A stretch of DNA of 64,000 bases from JAAZNF01 sp964561025 (GTDB lineage: Bacteria; Myxococcota; B64-G9): contig CAZLNM010000002.1 in the NCBI GenBank assembly GCA_964561025.1, positions 1 to 64,000 of the forward strand, given 5' to 3'. Under the pieces are notes generated by a model. It was not told the origin of the DNA. It worked only from the letters and a program-made list of their open reading frames with translations, and did not search any database. How positions within the stretch are numbered: the stretch's first letter is position 1; every line of letters starts with the position of its first letter. Below are positions 23,583 through 31,575 of the stretch, in pieces. The position numbers and the translations under genes were made by a program.

Positions 23583-24742
23583 CCCCTCCGCTCCAGGGCC
23601 TCCGCGTGCTGGACCTCACCCGCCTGTTGCCGGGGCCGCTCACGACCCTGTTTTTCGCCGACCTGGGGGCGAATGTCGTCAAGATCGAGGATCCCGCCGC
23701 TCCGGATCCCTTGCGCATGACCCCGCCGTTGCACCAGGGAATGGGGGCGGCCTTTCGCCTGCTCAACCGCAACAAACGCTCGCTGGCGCTCGACCTCAAG
23801 CACCCCCGGGGACGAGAGGTCTTCTTGCTCCTCGCCCGCGGCGCGGACGTGGTGGTGGAGAACTTCCGTCCCGGCGTCCTCGACCGCCTGGGCGTGGGCT
23901 GGGCGGAGCTTTGCGCGGTGAACCCGCGCCTTCTGTTGTGCTCGCTGACCGGTTATGGCCAGAACGGGCCGGACCGGCTCCGGCCCGGCCACGACATCAA
24001 CTACGCCGCGCGCTCCGGGATCCTGGCGCAGAACGGCCCGCCGGACGGCCCGCCGCGGGTGGTCGGGGTCCCGGTGGCCGACATCATCTCGGCCTGGCAG
24101 GCGCTGGCCGCCGTGCTCGGCGCGCTGCTCGAGCGCAACCAGACCGGCCGCGGGCGCCACCTGGACGTGGCCATGGCCGAGGGGGCGCTCACCGCATCGC
24201 TGCTCGGGCTCTCGGCGGCCGAGGCCGGCGCCGAGCCGGAAGAACGGGGCAGGGGAGTGCTCTCCGGAGAGGTCCCGGCGTACTCGATCTACCGCTGTGC
24301 CGACGGGCGATACCTCTCCGTCGGTGCGCTGGAGCCGCGGTTCTTCGCCGCTTTCTGTCAGGCGCTCGGCAGGCCCGATCTGGAAGGGAAGGGCCTGGTG
24401 CGTGGCGACGAGGCCGCCGCGGTCCAGATGGAGATCGCCGCCGAGATCGAGAAGCGAACCTTGTCCGAGTGGACGGCCGCGCTCCCCCCCGAGGCCTGCT
24501 CTGAGCCGGTGCGCGAGCTTTCCGAGATCCCGGATCTTTCGCAGCACGCGATGCGCGGCGTGTTCGCCGGCCCGCTCGCGGGCGAGGGCGAATTTCGTTA
24601 CCTGCGAACGCCCCTGCCTCTCGAGCGGGCCGAGCTCGCGCCCGCACCGGAACTGGGAGCGCACGGGCGCGAGGTGCTGCTGGAGTTCGGGCTCGCCGAA
24701 AACGAGATCGTTTCGTTGCGTACGGCCGGAGCGATCGGCTAG
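23579..24742 (+). CDS. Class III (CaiB/BaiF) CoA-transferase or alpha-methylacyl-CoA racemase
   Basis: A protein of 387 residues, the usual length. The start LQGLRVLDLTRLLPGP, the FFADLGANVVKIEDP segment, NRNKRSLALDLKHP and FRPGVLDRLGVGW are signatures of the family. The catalytic Asp would lie in RHLDVAMAEGAL near residue 202. The context LTGYGQNGP and GHDINYAARSG is closest to alpha-methylacyl-CoA racemases, which epimerise 2-methyl branched acyl-CoA. A racemase next to the lipid cluster at 25105 is suggestive, but the two are separated by a full control region and probably transcribed apart. Confidence 0.85.
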   Translation: MTPPLQGLRVLDLTRLLPGPLTTLFFADLGANVVKIEDPAAPDPLRMTPPLHQGMGAAFRLLNRNKRSLALDLKHPRGREVFLLLARGADVVVENFRPGVLDRLGVGWAELCAVNPRLLLCSLTGYGQNGPDRLRPGHDINYAARSGILAQNGPPDGPPRVVGVPVADIISAWQALAAVLGALLERNQTGRGRHLDVAMAEGALTASLLGLSAAEAGAEPEERGRGVLSGEVPAYSIYRCADGRYLSVGALEPRFFAAFCQALGRPDLEGKGLVRGDEAAAVQMEIAAEIEKRTLSEWTAALPPEACSEPVRELSEIPDLSQHAMRGVFAGPLAGEGEFRYLRTPLPLERAELAPAPELGAHGREVLLEFGLAENEIVSLRTAGAIG

Positions 24743-24858
24743 CCGACGGGAACTCGCCTTCCCGGTGTGAAAGAAAATCTCCGATATTTTCCGTTCGTGA
24801 AATCTGGCAACAGGGTTTTGGCAAGGCGCCGATTGCGATCCACCAGCGGTAACTTGAG

Positions 24859-24897
24859 CCGCCATAAAAGGAATTCCGACCACATGCGGTTTTTTTT
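24859..24897 (+). terminator. Weak intrinsic terminator candidate after the CoA-transferase gene
   Basis: A 4-bp CCGC/GCGG stem (24859-24862 with 24886-24889), with a long loop containing the self-complementary GGAATTCC, is followed by eight T residues (24890-24897). The stem is short, so this is only a candidate. The rest of the 362-base gap (24743-25104) is AT-richer than its surroundings and holds the control sites listed next. Confidence 0.35.
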
Positions 24898-24922
24898 GAA
24901 TGCCTGGATCCTGTCCTCGTCG

Positions 24923-24938
24923 TGGCATGCGGATTGCT
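24923..24938 (+). promoter_or_regulatory. Sigma54-like (-24/-12) promoter of the acyl-AMP ligase operon
   Basis: TGGCATG followed by CGGA and TTGCT matches the sigma54 consensus TGGCACG-N4-TTGCW with one mismatch, and the GG and GC doublets have the correct spacing. Transcription would start near 24950. No enhancer-binding activator gene is in the window. Confidence 0.55.
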
Positions 24939-24960
24939 TTTGATAAGCCTGAAAAACGAA

Positions 24961-24980
24961 AACCGACGAATTGGTCGGTT
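24961..24980. promoter_or_regulatory. Palindromic operator candidate AACCGAC-N6-GTCGGTT
   Basis: A perfect 7-bp inverted repeat (24961-24967 and 24974-24980) with a 6-base centre lies just after the predicted sigma54 start. The size and symmetry suit a dimeric repressor such as a TetR-family protein. Confidence 0.5.
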
Positions 24981-25006
24981 ATGAAGGAGAATCAAGTACT
25001 TATTGA

Positions 25007-25035
25007 TTGACACCCCAAGAGGTGCGTGCTACTTT
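25007..25035 (+). promoter_or_regulatory. Sigma70-type promoter of the acyl-AMP ligase operon
   Basis: Perfect TTGACA (25007-25012), a 17-base spacer and TACTTT (25030-25035). Start would be near 25042, about 60 bases before the ATG at 25105, inside the palindrome at 25039-25054. Confidence 0.7.
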
Positions 25036-25038
25036 GCG

Positions 25039-25054
25039 CCAACTCGTTAGTTGG
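25039..25054. promoter_or_regulatory. Palindromic operator candidate over the start site
   Basis: CCAACT (25039-25044) and AGTTGG (25049-25054) form a perfect 6-bp inverted repeat around CGTT. It covers the predicted start of the sigma70 promoter, so a bound repressor would block it. As RNA it could also form a 5'-end hairpin. Confidence 0.45.
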
Positions 25055-25104
25055 TAGTACATGGACCTACACGATGTCGTTGAGATATGACCGGAGGTGA
25101 CATC

Positions 25105-26925
25105 ATGGCGGAAATTGCGCAGCTGCCGATCGCCCATCTCGTCAGCCCGGAGCCGGTGAACCTTCACTGCGAGAACCTCATCGACATGCTCGAGCGGCAC
25201 CACGCCCGAGGTGCGCGGGAGCCGCTGACCTTCCTGGATCGCGAGAACAACCCCACCGTGCGCAGCTACAAGGATCTCCTCGAAGGCGCCCGCATGGTGG
25301 CCACCTACCTCAAGAACCGCGGCCTCAAGCAGAACGACAAGGTGGTGGTGCTGCTGCTCACCAGCGAGGATTTTCTCAACGCCTTCTTCGGCACCATCCT
25401 GGCGGGCGGGGTGCCGGTGGCGGCCAGCCCTCCGATGACCTTCGGCGACATCGGAAAGTACCTTGCGAACCTGGGCCACATCCTCAAGAACTCCGAGGCC
25501 CGCTTCATGATCACCTTCCCGCGCATCCGCAAGGTGATCGGCAACGTGCTGGCGGGCGACAACCAGCTCCGCGAGCTCATTCTGTCCAAGGACATCGTGC
25601 CCGAGACCCCCAAGGAGCCGGGCTTTCCTTCGATCGATCCCGAGTCGCCGGCCTTCATCCAGTACACCTCCGGCAGCACCGGCATGCCCAAGGGCGCCAT
25701 GCTCAGCCACCGGGCGCTGCTCTCGAACTGCCACGGCATCAGCCGGGGCATCGACCTCCACCCGCAGGACACCGGCGTGAGCTGGCTGCCGCTGTTCCAC
25801 GACATGGGTCTCATCGGCGGGGTGCTCACGGCCATGTACGCCGGGGCCCACCTGGTGGCCATGCTACCCGAGGCCTTCTTGATGGATCCGGTGCTGTGGC
25901 TGAAGAACATCACCCGTTACCGCGGTTCGGTGGCGGTGGCCCCCAACTTCGCCTACCACCTGTGCGCCTCGCGGGTGAGCGAGGCGGAGCTTACTGAGCT
26001 CGACCTCTCCAGCCTCAAGGTGGCGCTGAACGGCGCCGAGCCGGTGGACCTGCGCACCCTGCACCTGTTCGAGGAGAAGTTCACCTGCTGCGGCCTGCGC
26101 GACACCGTGCCCTTCCCGGTGTACGGCATGGCCGAGAACTGCCTGGCGGCGACCTTCCCCGTGCTGGGGCGGCGCTACGAGGTCGAGCCGACCGACCGGG
26201 TGGCCCTGGAGAGCGAGTTCGTGGCCCGGCCGGCGCGCGCCGACGATCCGTTCCCCTTCCAGGCGGTGTCGGTGGGCGCGCCCTTGTGCGGCCAGCAGGT
26301 GGCCATCAAGCAGAACGGCGGCTTCGCCCGCGAGGACGAGGTGGGCGAGATCCTGGTGAAGAGCCCGTCCTTGATGAGCGGCTACTACCGCAACCCCGAG
26401 GAGACCGCCAAGGTCATCCGCGACGGCTGGCTGCACACCGGCGATCTGGGCTTCATCCGGCGCGGCCGGCTCTTCATCACCGGGCGGGCCAAGGAGATGA
26501 TCATCAAGCGCGGCCGCAACTACTACCCCTACGACATCGAGCGCGCGGCCTCGACGGTGGACGGCGTGCGCAAGGGCTGCGTGGCCGCCTTCGCGGTGCC
26601 CAGCCGGAACACCGGCACCGAGGACCTGGTGATCGTGGTCGAGACCCGCGAGACCGACGAGGCTCGCAGGCGCGCCATGATCCAGAACGTCTCCGCCGAG
26701 GTGCTGTCGGCGGTCGGCATCAAGCCCGATCGCATCGAGCTGGTGCCGCCGCGCACCATCCCCAAGACCAGCTCGGGAAAGCTCCAGCGCCTGATGTGCC
26801 GGCAGCGCTTCTTGGAGGACAACCTGGTGAAGGGCCTGCCCGAACGCTGGCTGGCCCCGGTCAAGACCCTGCTGGGCTCGTTCATCGGCAACCAGCGCTT
26901 CCGCATGCGCGCCCGCACCCCTTGA
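25105..26925 (+). CDS. Fatty acyl-AMP ligase (FAAL-type adenylate-forming enzyme)
   Basis: A protein of 606 residues. Adenylation motifs are YTSGSTGMPKGAMLSH near residue 190, SWLPLFHDMGLIGG, PVYGMAENCLAATFP, the TGDLGF motif and the lysine-loop end PKTSSGKLQR. VAVAPNFAYHLC and GRNYYPYDIE are hallmarks of FAALs rather than ordinary acyl-CoA ligases, so it should form fatty acyl-AMP and pass the acyl group to the ACP encoded next. The ATG at 25105 is preferred over an in-frame ATG at 25087 because GGAGG sits 7 bases upstream of it. It is the first gene of a five-gene operon. Confidence 0.88.
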   Translation: MAEIAQLPIAHLVSPEPVNLHCENLIDMLERHHARGAREPLTFLDRENNPTVRSYKDLLEGARMVATYLKNRGLKQNDKVVVLLLTSEDFLNAFFGTILAGGVPVAASPPMTFGDIGKYLANLGHILKNSEARFMITFPRIRKVIGNVLAGDNQLRELILSKDIVPETPKEPGFPSIDPESPAFIQYTSGSTGMPKGAMLSHRALLSNCHGISRGIDLHPQDTGVSWLPLFHDMGLIGGVLTAMYAGAHLVAMLPEAFLMDPVLWLKNITRYRGSVAVAPNFAYHLCASRVSEAELTELDLSSLKVALNGAEPVDLRTLHLFEEKFTCCGLRDTVPFPVYGMAENCLAATFPVLGRRYEVEPTDRVALESEFVARPARADDPFPFQAVSVGAPLCGQQVAIKQNGGFAREDEVGEILVKSPSLMSGYYRNPEETAKVIRDGWLHTGDLGFIRRGRLFITGRAKEMIIKRGRNYYPYDIERAASTVDGVRKGCVAAFAVPSRNTGTEDLVIVVETRETDEARRRAMIQNVSAEVLSAVGIKPDRIELVPPRTIPKTSSGKLQRLMCRQRFLEDNLVKGLPERWLAPVKTLLGSFIGNQRFRMRARTP

Positions 26926-26979
26926 CCCCCTGCCCCGGGAGTGATACTCCTGCCCGTCCCGTGACTTCGTCAACCGACC

Positions 26980-26994
26980 GGCGGCCGAGCCGCC
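26980..26994 (+). promoter_or_regulatory. Intergenic hairpin before the ACP gene
   Basis: GGCGGC (26980-26985), loop CGA, GCCGCC (26989-26994): a perfect 6-bp stem directly upstream of the GGAGG ribosome site of the ACP gene. A second small hairpin, GGAGT/ACTCC, lies at 26938-26950. They may mark an mRNA processing or attenuation point that sets the ACP level. Confidence 0.35.
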
Positions 26995-27007
26995 GACTGG
27001 AGGAACC

Positions 27008-27274
27008 GTGGCCAGCGTGAGCGCCGAGCAGATCCGAACGGACCTTCTGGAGATCCTGAGCCAGCTCGCCGGGGTGGAGCCGTCCCGCATCCAGGACACC
27101 GACCGGCTGCGCGAGGATCTGGGGCTGGACTCGCTGCAGAGCATGGAGCTGCTCTCGCGGGTGAGCGACCGCTACGAGCTGGACCTGGAGGTCGAGGACG
27201 TGATGGACGTCCAGACCGTGGGCGACGTGGTGCGTGAGCTGCACAAGTTCATGACCCAGGGAAGCGGTCAATGA
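27008..27274 (+). CDS. Acyl carrier protein
   Basis: A protein of 88 residues with the four-helix ACP pattern. The phosphopantetheine site is Ser42 in EDLGLDSLQSMELL, followed by the acidic recognition helix 2 and the ELDLEVEDVMDVQTVGDVV segment. The start is GTG at 27008, with GGAGG 4 bases upstream. The stop overlaps the next gene by 4 bases (ATGA). Context implies a dedicated carrier that receives the acyl chain from the FAAL and presents it to the radical SAM enzyme, the dehydrogenase or the oxoamine synthase. Confidence 0.92.
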   Translation: MASVSAEQIRTDLLEILSQLAGVEPSRIQDTDRLREDLGLDSLQSMELLSRVSDRYELDLEVEDVMDVQTVGDVVRELHKFMTQGSGQ

Positions 27275-28575
27275 AGGTCCAGTTCATCTACCCGGCCTTC
27301 GACCGTCACGCCCAGTCCCACCCGGAGTTGCGCGAGTTCGTCCCCTGCAACGAGTACATCGGCCCGCCCTCCCTGGGCATCGCCAGCGTGGCCGCGGCCA
27401 CCCCGGCGGGCATCGAGGTGGCCTTCGTGGACGACCGCATCCACCCGGTGACCGAGCGCCTGCCCGAGGCCGACCTGTACGCGCTGTCGTTCTTCACCCC
27501 GGCGGCCACGCGGGCGCTGGAGATCGGGGACTTTCTGCGCGCGCGGGGCAAGACCGTGGTCATGGGCGGCATCTTCCCCACCATGATGCCCGACGAGTGC
27601 GAGGGGCACTGCGACGCGCTGGTGCAGGGCGAGGGCGAGCCGGTGTGGCCCGAGCTGCTTGCCGACTTCGCCGCCGGGCGCCTCAAGAAGCGCTACCGCG
27701 CCGCCGCCCCGGCCGATCTGGAGACCCTCCCCCCGCCGCGGGTGGATCTCTACCTCGACGCCGAGAGCGCCGCCTTCGCCCCGGACGACTACCCGCTGCA
27801 GATTTCGCGCGGCTGTCCCTTCGCCTGCGACTGCTGCGTGCTGCCCGACGTGATGGGCAAGAAGATCCGCCACTTCCCCGAGTCCACCGTGGAGAAGACC
27901 CTGCTGGCCTTCGCGGCGCGGGGCAAGCTGTGCTCGCTCACCGAGGACACCTCCTTCATGTTCGTCTCCGGGGCCCGGCGCCGCTTCCGCGCCCTGCTGC
28001 GCGCGCTGGCCGAGCGCTACCTGAAGCAAGGGGCGCGCCTGAGCTACATCGGCTGCTCCATGCCGCTGCTGCTCAACGTGGAGCCGGAGGTGCTATCCGA
28101 GGTGCGCCGGGCGGGCATCGACCGCTTCTACCTGGTGTGCGGCTTCGACCCCATCACCCGCGAGGCCTTCGGCCGCGGCGATGCGGCGGCCATGGCCAAG
28201 GCCGAGGAGTGCATCCGGCGCTGCCACGAGGTGGGGGTGGAGCCCTACATCTCTCTGCTGGCCGGAAACGACAGCGACGACCGGGGCGTGTTCGATCGCA
28301 TCCTGTCGTTCTGCGAGCGCACCCGCATCCAGACGGCGGAGTTCGTGGTGGCCACGCCCTACCCCGGCACCCCCATGTGGCGTAAGCTCGCAAGCGAGAA
28401 CCGCATCCTGGACCGCACCTGGAAGCGCTACAACGACGCCAACGTGGTCTTCCGCCCGGCGCAGATGAGCCCCGAGGAGCTACAGGAGGGCTACCTGCGC
28501 ATGTGGCGCGAGTTCTACCGCAGCCGCAAGCACCTGGCCCAGGCCGACCGCGGGCGGCGCACCATCCAGTTCTGA
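27271..28575 (+). CDS. B12-binding-domain radical SAM protein
   Basis: A protein of 434 residues. Residues 1-150 form a cobalamin-binding-like Rossmann domain (GPPSLGIASVAAA, VAFVDDRI, KTVVMGGIFPTMMPDE). The radical SAM domain follows with the cluster motif CPFACDCC (Cys182, Cys186, Cys189). This is the BchE/HpnP-like class, whose members methylate or rearrange unactivated carbon, often on lipids. No DxHxxG cobalamin motif is obvious, so B12 may bind base-off or not at all. The target could be the ACP-bound acyl chain or the final lipid; that is inference from operon position. Confidence 0.87.
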   Translation: MKVQFIYPAFDRHAQSHPELREFVPCNEYIGPPSLGIASVAAATPAGIEVAFVDDRIHPVTERLPEADLYALSFFTPAATRALEIGDFLRARGKTVVMGGIFPTMMPDECEGHCDALVQGEGEPVWPELLADFAAGRLKKRYRAAAPADLETLPPPRVDLYLDAESAAFAPDDYPLQISRGCPFACDCCVLPDVMGKKIRHFPESTVEKTLLAFAARGKLCSLTEDTSFMFVSGARRRFRALLRALAERYLKQGARLSYIGCSMPLLLNVEPEVLSEVRRAGIDRFYLVCGFDPITREAFGRGDAAAMAKAEECIRRCHEVGVEPYISLLAGNDSDDRGVFDRILSFCERTRIQTAEFVVATPYPGTPMWRKLASENRILDRTWKRYNDANVVFRPAQMSPEELQEGYLRMWREFYRSRKHLAQADRGRRTIQF

Positions 28576-28588
28576 TTCCGGAGGCGCC

Positions 28589-30220
28589 ATGGCCCCGCTC
28601 GCCGATCCGTTCCGCCGCGTGCTGTCGAACTTCTCCGCCCGCGCCCGCAGCACCCTGAGCGACGCCCGCGACGCCGAGGAGGCGGAGACGGTCCAGGCCC
28701 TGGAGCAATCGGTCGAGCGCTTCAGCCAGCGCCTGGTGGATCCGGCCCGCATCGACGCCGAAGCGCGCATCGATCCCGCCGTGCTGTCCGCGGCCAAGGA
28801 GCTCGGCCTGTTCGGCATGACCATCCCGCAGGAGTTCGGCGGCGCCGGGCTCTCCATGAAGGCGGCCTGCCGCGTCATGCGCTGCCTCGGGCGGCAGAAC
28901 GCCTCGGTGGGGGTGAGCATCGGCCTCCACAACGGGCTGGGCTTGCGCGGGCTGATCCACCTGGGCACGCCCGAGCAGAAGCAGAAGTACCTCCCCGATC
29001 TCGCCGCCGGCCGCAAGGTCGCCTGCTTCTCGGCCACCGAGGCCGGGGCGGGCTCCGAGATCGCCGCCATCCGCGCCAGCGCGGTGGAGGACGGCGACGG
29101 CTTCGTGCTCTCCGGCGAGAAGATCTACGTCACCAATGGCGGCTTCGCCGACCTGGCCACGGTGCCGGCCCGCACCCCGGGGCTGGGCGGCTCGCGCCGC
29201 GGGCTCACCTTGTTCCTGGTGCCCCTCGATCTCCCCGGCGTGAGCCGGGGCCGCGAGGAGCACAAGCTGGGCATCAAGGGCTCCTCGACCTGCACCATCT
29301 GCTTCGACGAGGTGCGCCTGCCGCGCTCGGCCATCCTCGGCGAGGTCAGCCGGGGCCTGGATCACCTGGCGCACATCCTGGAGTGGGGGCGCACCCTGAT
29401 GGCGGCGGGCTGCATCGGCCTTATGCAGAACGCCTGGGAGAAGACGCTCTTCCAGGTCACCAACCGCAAGCAGTTCGGACGGGTGATCGGCGAGTTCGGC
29501 ATGGTGCGCGAGAAGCTGGCCGCCATGCGCAGCCGGCTGTTCGCGCTGGAGAGCGCCATGCGCCTCTCTACCGCGCTGGACGAGGAGGGCCCCGAGGGCA
29601 TCCCCCAGGAGTCGCTGGTGCTGAAGCTGGCCTGCACCGAGTGGGCCTGGGCCGCCGCCGACGAGGCGGTGCAGCTCCACGGCGGCTCCGGCTTCATCGA
29701 GGAGACCGGGGTGGCGCGGCTGCTTCGCGACGTGCGCATCACCCGTATCTTCGAGGGCGCCAACGAGGTGCTGCGCTTCCACCTGGCCTCGGCGGCCTTC
29801 GCCTGGGACGCCGAGGTGCTCTCGCAGAACCGCCTTGCGCCGCTGGTGGACGATACGTTGCGGCCCGAGGCCGAGCGGTTCGACGGCCTGTTGCAGAGCC
29901 TGGCCGCGGCGCTGGCCGCGCAGAAGAAGACCTTCGGCATCAAGGTGTTCGTGCGCCAGATGGCGCAGCGGCGCATCGCCAGCGCCACCGCGGCGCTCTA
30001 CCTCGCGCTGTGCGTGCTGGCGCGCGCCCAGGGAGAGATAGCGGCCGGCTCCGCCGACGACCCGCTGCTGGACCTCACCCGGCTGGTGCTGGGGGAGCTG
30101 GCCGCGACCGCGCAGGTTGAACTTTCGAGTTTCGACGAGGCACGGGACGCTCTCGCCAGCCGGATCGCCGCACGCGAGTGCGAGCGGGCCGGCTGCGCTC
30201 TCAAGGAGAAGACGGCATGA
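28589..30220 (+). CDS. Acyl-CoA/acyl-ACP dehydrogenase with C-terminal extension
   Basis: A protein of 543 residues, longer than the usual 380. The dehydrogenase core runs from about residue 60 to 410, with ACFSATEAGAGSEIAA and GEKIYVTNGGFAD for FAD and substrate binding and the catalytic Glu in ITRIFEGANEVLRF near residue 391. An extra helical C-terminal part of about 130 residues resembles the VLCAD/ACAD9 layout and may aid membrane or partner binding. It should introduce a double bond next to the thioester of the acyl chain. It starts 13 bases after the radical SAM gene with GGAGG upstream and overlaps the next gene by 4 bases. Confidence 0.88.
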   Translation: MAPLADPFRRVLSNFSARARSTLSDARDAEEAETVQALEQSVERFSQRLVDPARIDAEARIDPAVLSAAKELGLFGMTIPQEFGGAGLSMKAACRVMRCLGRQNASVGVSIGLHNGLGLRGLIHLGTPEQKQKYLPDLAAGRKVACFSATEAGAGSEIAAIRASAVEDGDGFVLSGEKIYVTNGGFADLATVPARTPGLGGSRRGLTLFLVPLDLPGVSRGREEHKLGIKGSSTCTICFDEVRLPRSAILGEVSRGLDHLAHILEWGRTLMAAGCIGLMQNAWEKTLFQVTNRKQFGRVIGEFGMVREKLAAMRSRLFALESAMRLSTALDEEGPEGIPQESLVLKLACTEWAWAAADEAVQLHGGSGFIEETGVARLLRDVRITRIFEGANEVLRFHLASAAFAWDAEVLSQNRLAPLVDDTLRPEAERFDGLLQSLAAALAAQKKTFGIKVFVRQMAQRRIASATAALYLALCVLARAQGEIAAGSADDPLLDLTRLVLGELAATAQVELSSFDEARDALASRIAARECERAGCALKEKTA

Positions 30221-31413
30221 AGGGAGCATCGGAACGCATCGAGCAGCAGCTGCAGATGGTGCGGATGCTGCAGGCTTCGGGGCTCTCCACCTACTGCCGC
30301 GAGGTGACCTCGGGCTGCGGCCCCACCATGGTCGTCGAGGGGCGCGAGGTCATCAACTGCATCTCCAACAGCTACATGGGCTTCTCGGTCCACCCCAAGG
30401 TGATCGAGGCGGCGCGTGCGGCCCTCTCCGAATACGGCATGGGCATCGGCGGCTCGCCGCTGGCCTGCGGCACGACGAGGCTCCACAACCAGCTGGCCGA
30501 GGTATTGGCGGCGCACTACGGCAAGGAGGACGCCCTGGTGTTCGCCTCGGGCTACAAGGCGCTGGCCGGGACCATCCAGGGCCTGCTCTCGGGCAAGGGC
30601 GACATGGCGCTCCTCGACAGCCTGGCCCACCGCAGCATCATCGACGGCTGCGTGCTGGCCCGCTGCAAGATGCGCTCCTTCAAACACAACGACGCGGGCG
30701 ACCTCGCCGTGCTGGTGGAGAGCACCCAGAAGTGCGAGGGCCACCGTATGGTGATCGTGGACTCGGTGTACTCCATGGACGGCGACGTGGCGCCGCTGCC
30801 GCGCATGGTGGAGATCTGCCGCCCGGCCGGCGTCACCATCATGATCGACGAGGCCCACGCCATGGGCATCCTGGGCAAGACCGGCCGGGGCCTGATGGAG
30901 CACTTCAACCTGCCCGGCGGGGCGGACGTGGTGGCCGGGACCTTCAGCAAGTTCGCCGGGGCGGTGGGCGGGTTCTGCGCCGCCGATCGCGACGTCATCG
31001 AGTATTTGCGCTACTTCTCCTCGCCCTACGTGTTCTCGGCGGCGCTGCCGCCGGCCACCACCGCCGCGGTGCTGGCGGCCTTCGAGCTGCTCCGCAGCGA
31101 GCCCCACTGGCACGCGCAATTGTGGGACAACGTCCACTACATGCTCTCCGAGGTGAAGAAGCTCGGCTTCGACACCGGCACCTCGTGCACCCCCTGCATC
31201 CCCATCTTCGTGCGCGACACCGAGAAGGTGCTGCGGCTGTGCCGGGCGCTGCTCGACCGCGGGCTGTACACCTCGCCGGTCATCCACCCCGGCGTGCCGC
31301 TCAAGCAGGAGCGCATCCGCATGGGGCTGATGGCCAGCCACACCCGCGCCCACCTGGACCGGGCGCTCGAGATCCTGCGCACGACCGGCAAGGAGTTCGA
31401 GCTCATCCCCTGA
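30217..31413 (+). CDS. Serine-palmitoyltransferase-like alpha-oxoamine synthase (PLP enzyme)
   Basis: A protein of 398 residues in the AONS/KBL/SPT family. The PLP lysine is Lys245 in VAGTFSKFAGAVGGFC, which reads like bacterial serine palmitoyltransferase (GTFSKSVGTVGGF) more than AONS or KBL. Asp211 and His214 in IDEAHAMG, and His138 in LAHRS, are the expected cofactor contacts. Such enzymes join an acyl thioester to an amino acid with loss of CO2, giving a long-chain aminoketone such as 3-ketosphinganine or a quorum-signal precursor. The acyl donor here is probably the ACP of this operon. The amino acid used cannot be read from sequence. Confidence 0.88.
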   Translation: MKGASERIEQQLQMVRMLQASGLSTYCREVTSGCGPTMVVEGREVINCISNSYMGFSVHPKVIEAARAALSEYGMGIGGSPLACGTTRLHNQLAEVLAAHYGKEDALVFASGYKALAGTIQGLLSGKGDMALLDSLAHRSIIDGCVLARCKMRSFKHNDAGDLAVLVESTQKCEGHRMVIVDSVYSMDGDVAPLPRMVEICRPAGVTIMIDEAHAMGILGKTGRGLMEHFNLPGGADVVAGTFSKFAGAVGGFCAADRDVIEYLRYFSSPYVFSAALPPATTAAVLAAFELLRSEPHWHAQLWDNVHYMLSEVKKLGFDTGTSCTPCIPIFVRDTEKVLRLCRALLDRGLYTSPVIHPGVPLKQERIRMGLMASHTRAHLDRALEILRTTGKEFELIP

Positions 31414-31540
31414 GCCGGACCCGGGGCGGACCCGGGGTCCCTGGCACCGCAAAACGGCCGTAAAACCGCTCAACCGATCGACCCCACCTGGCCCAGGCAG
31501 TGTCATAACCCGTTGATTGATAATCGTTTCCGGGGTGGGT

Positions 31541-31569
31541 GGCACCAGTGGCTGGGCACCAGTGGCTGG
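31541..31569 (+). repeat. Short tandem direct repeat
   Basis: GGCACCAGTGGCTGG occurs at 31541-31555 and again at 31555-31569, a 14-base period repeated twice between the lipid operon and the convergent lipoprotein gene. An imperfect GGACCC-rich inverted repeat lies just upstream at 31417-31440 and could end the operon. The rest of the 162-base gap shows nothing further. Confidence 0.4.
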
Positions 31570-31575
31570 GGGAAC

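Noticed and set aside
25105..31413. Standard bacterial sphingolipid (ceramide) operon
   Set aside because: The synthase, ACP and ligase fit, but there is no ceramide synthase or 3-ketosphinganine reductase nearby, and the B12 radical SAM enzyme and dehydrogenase are not part of that pathway.
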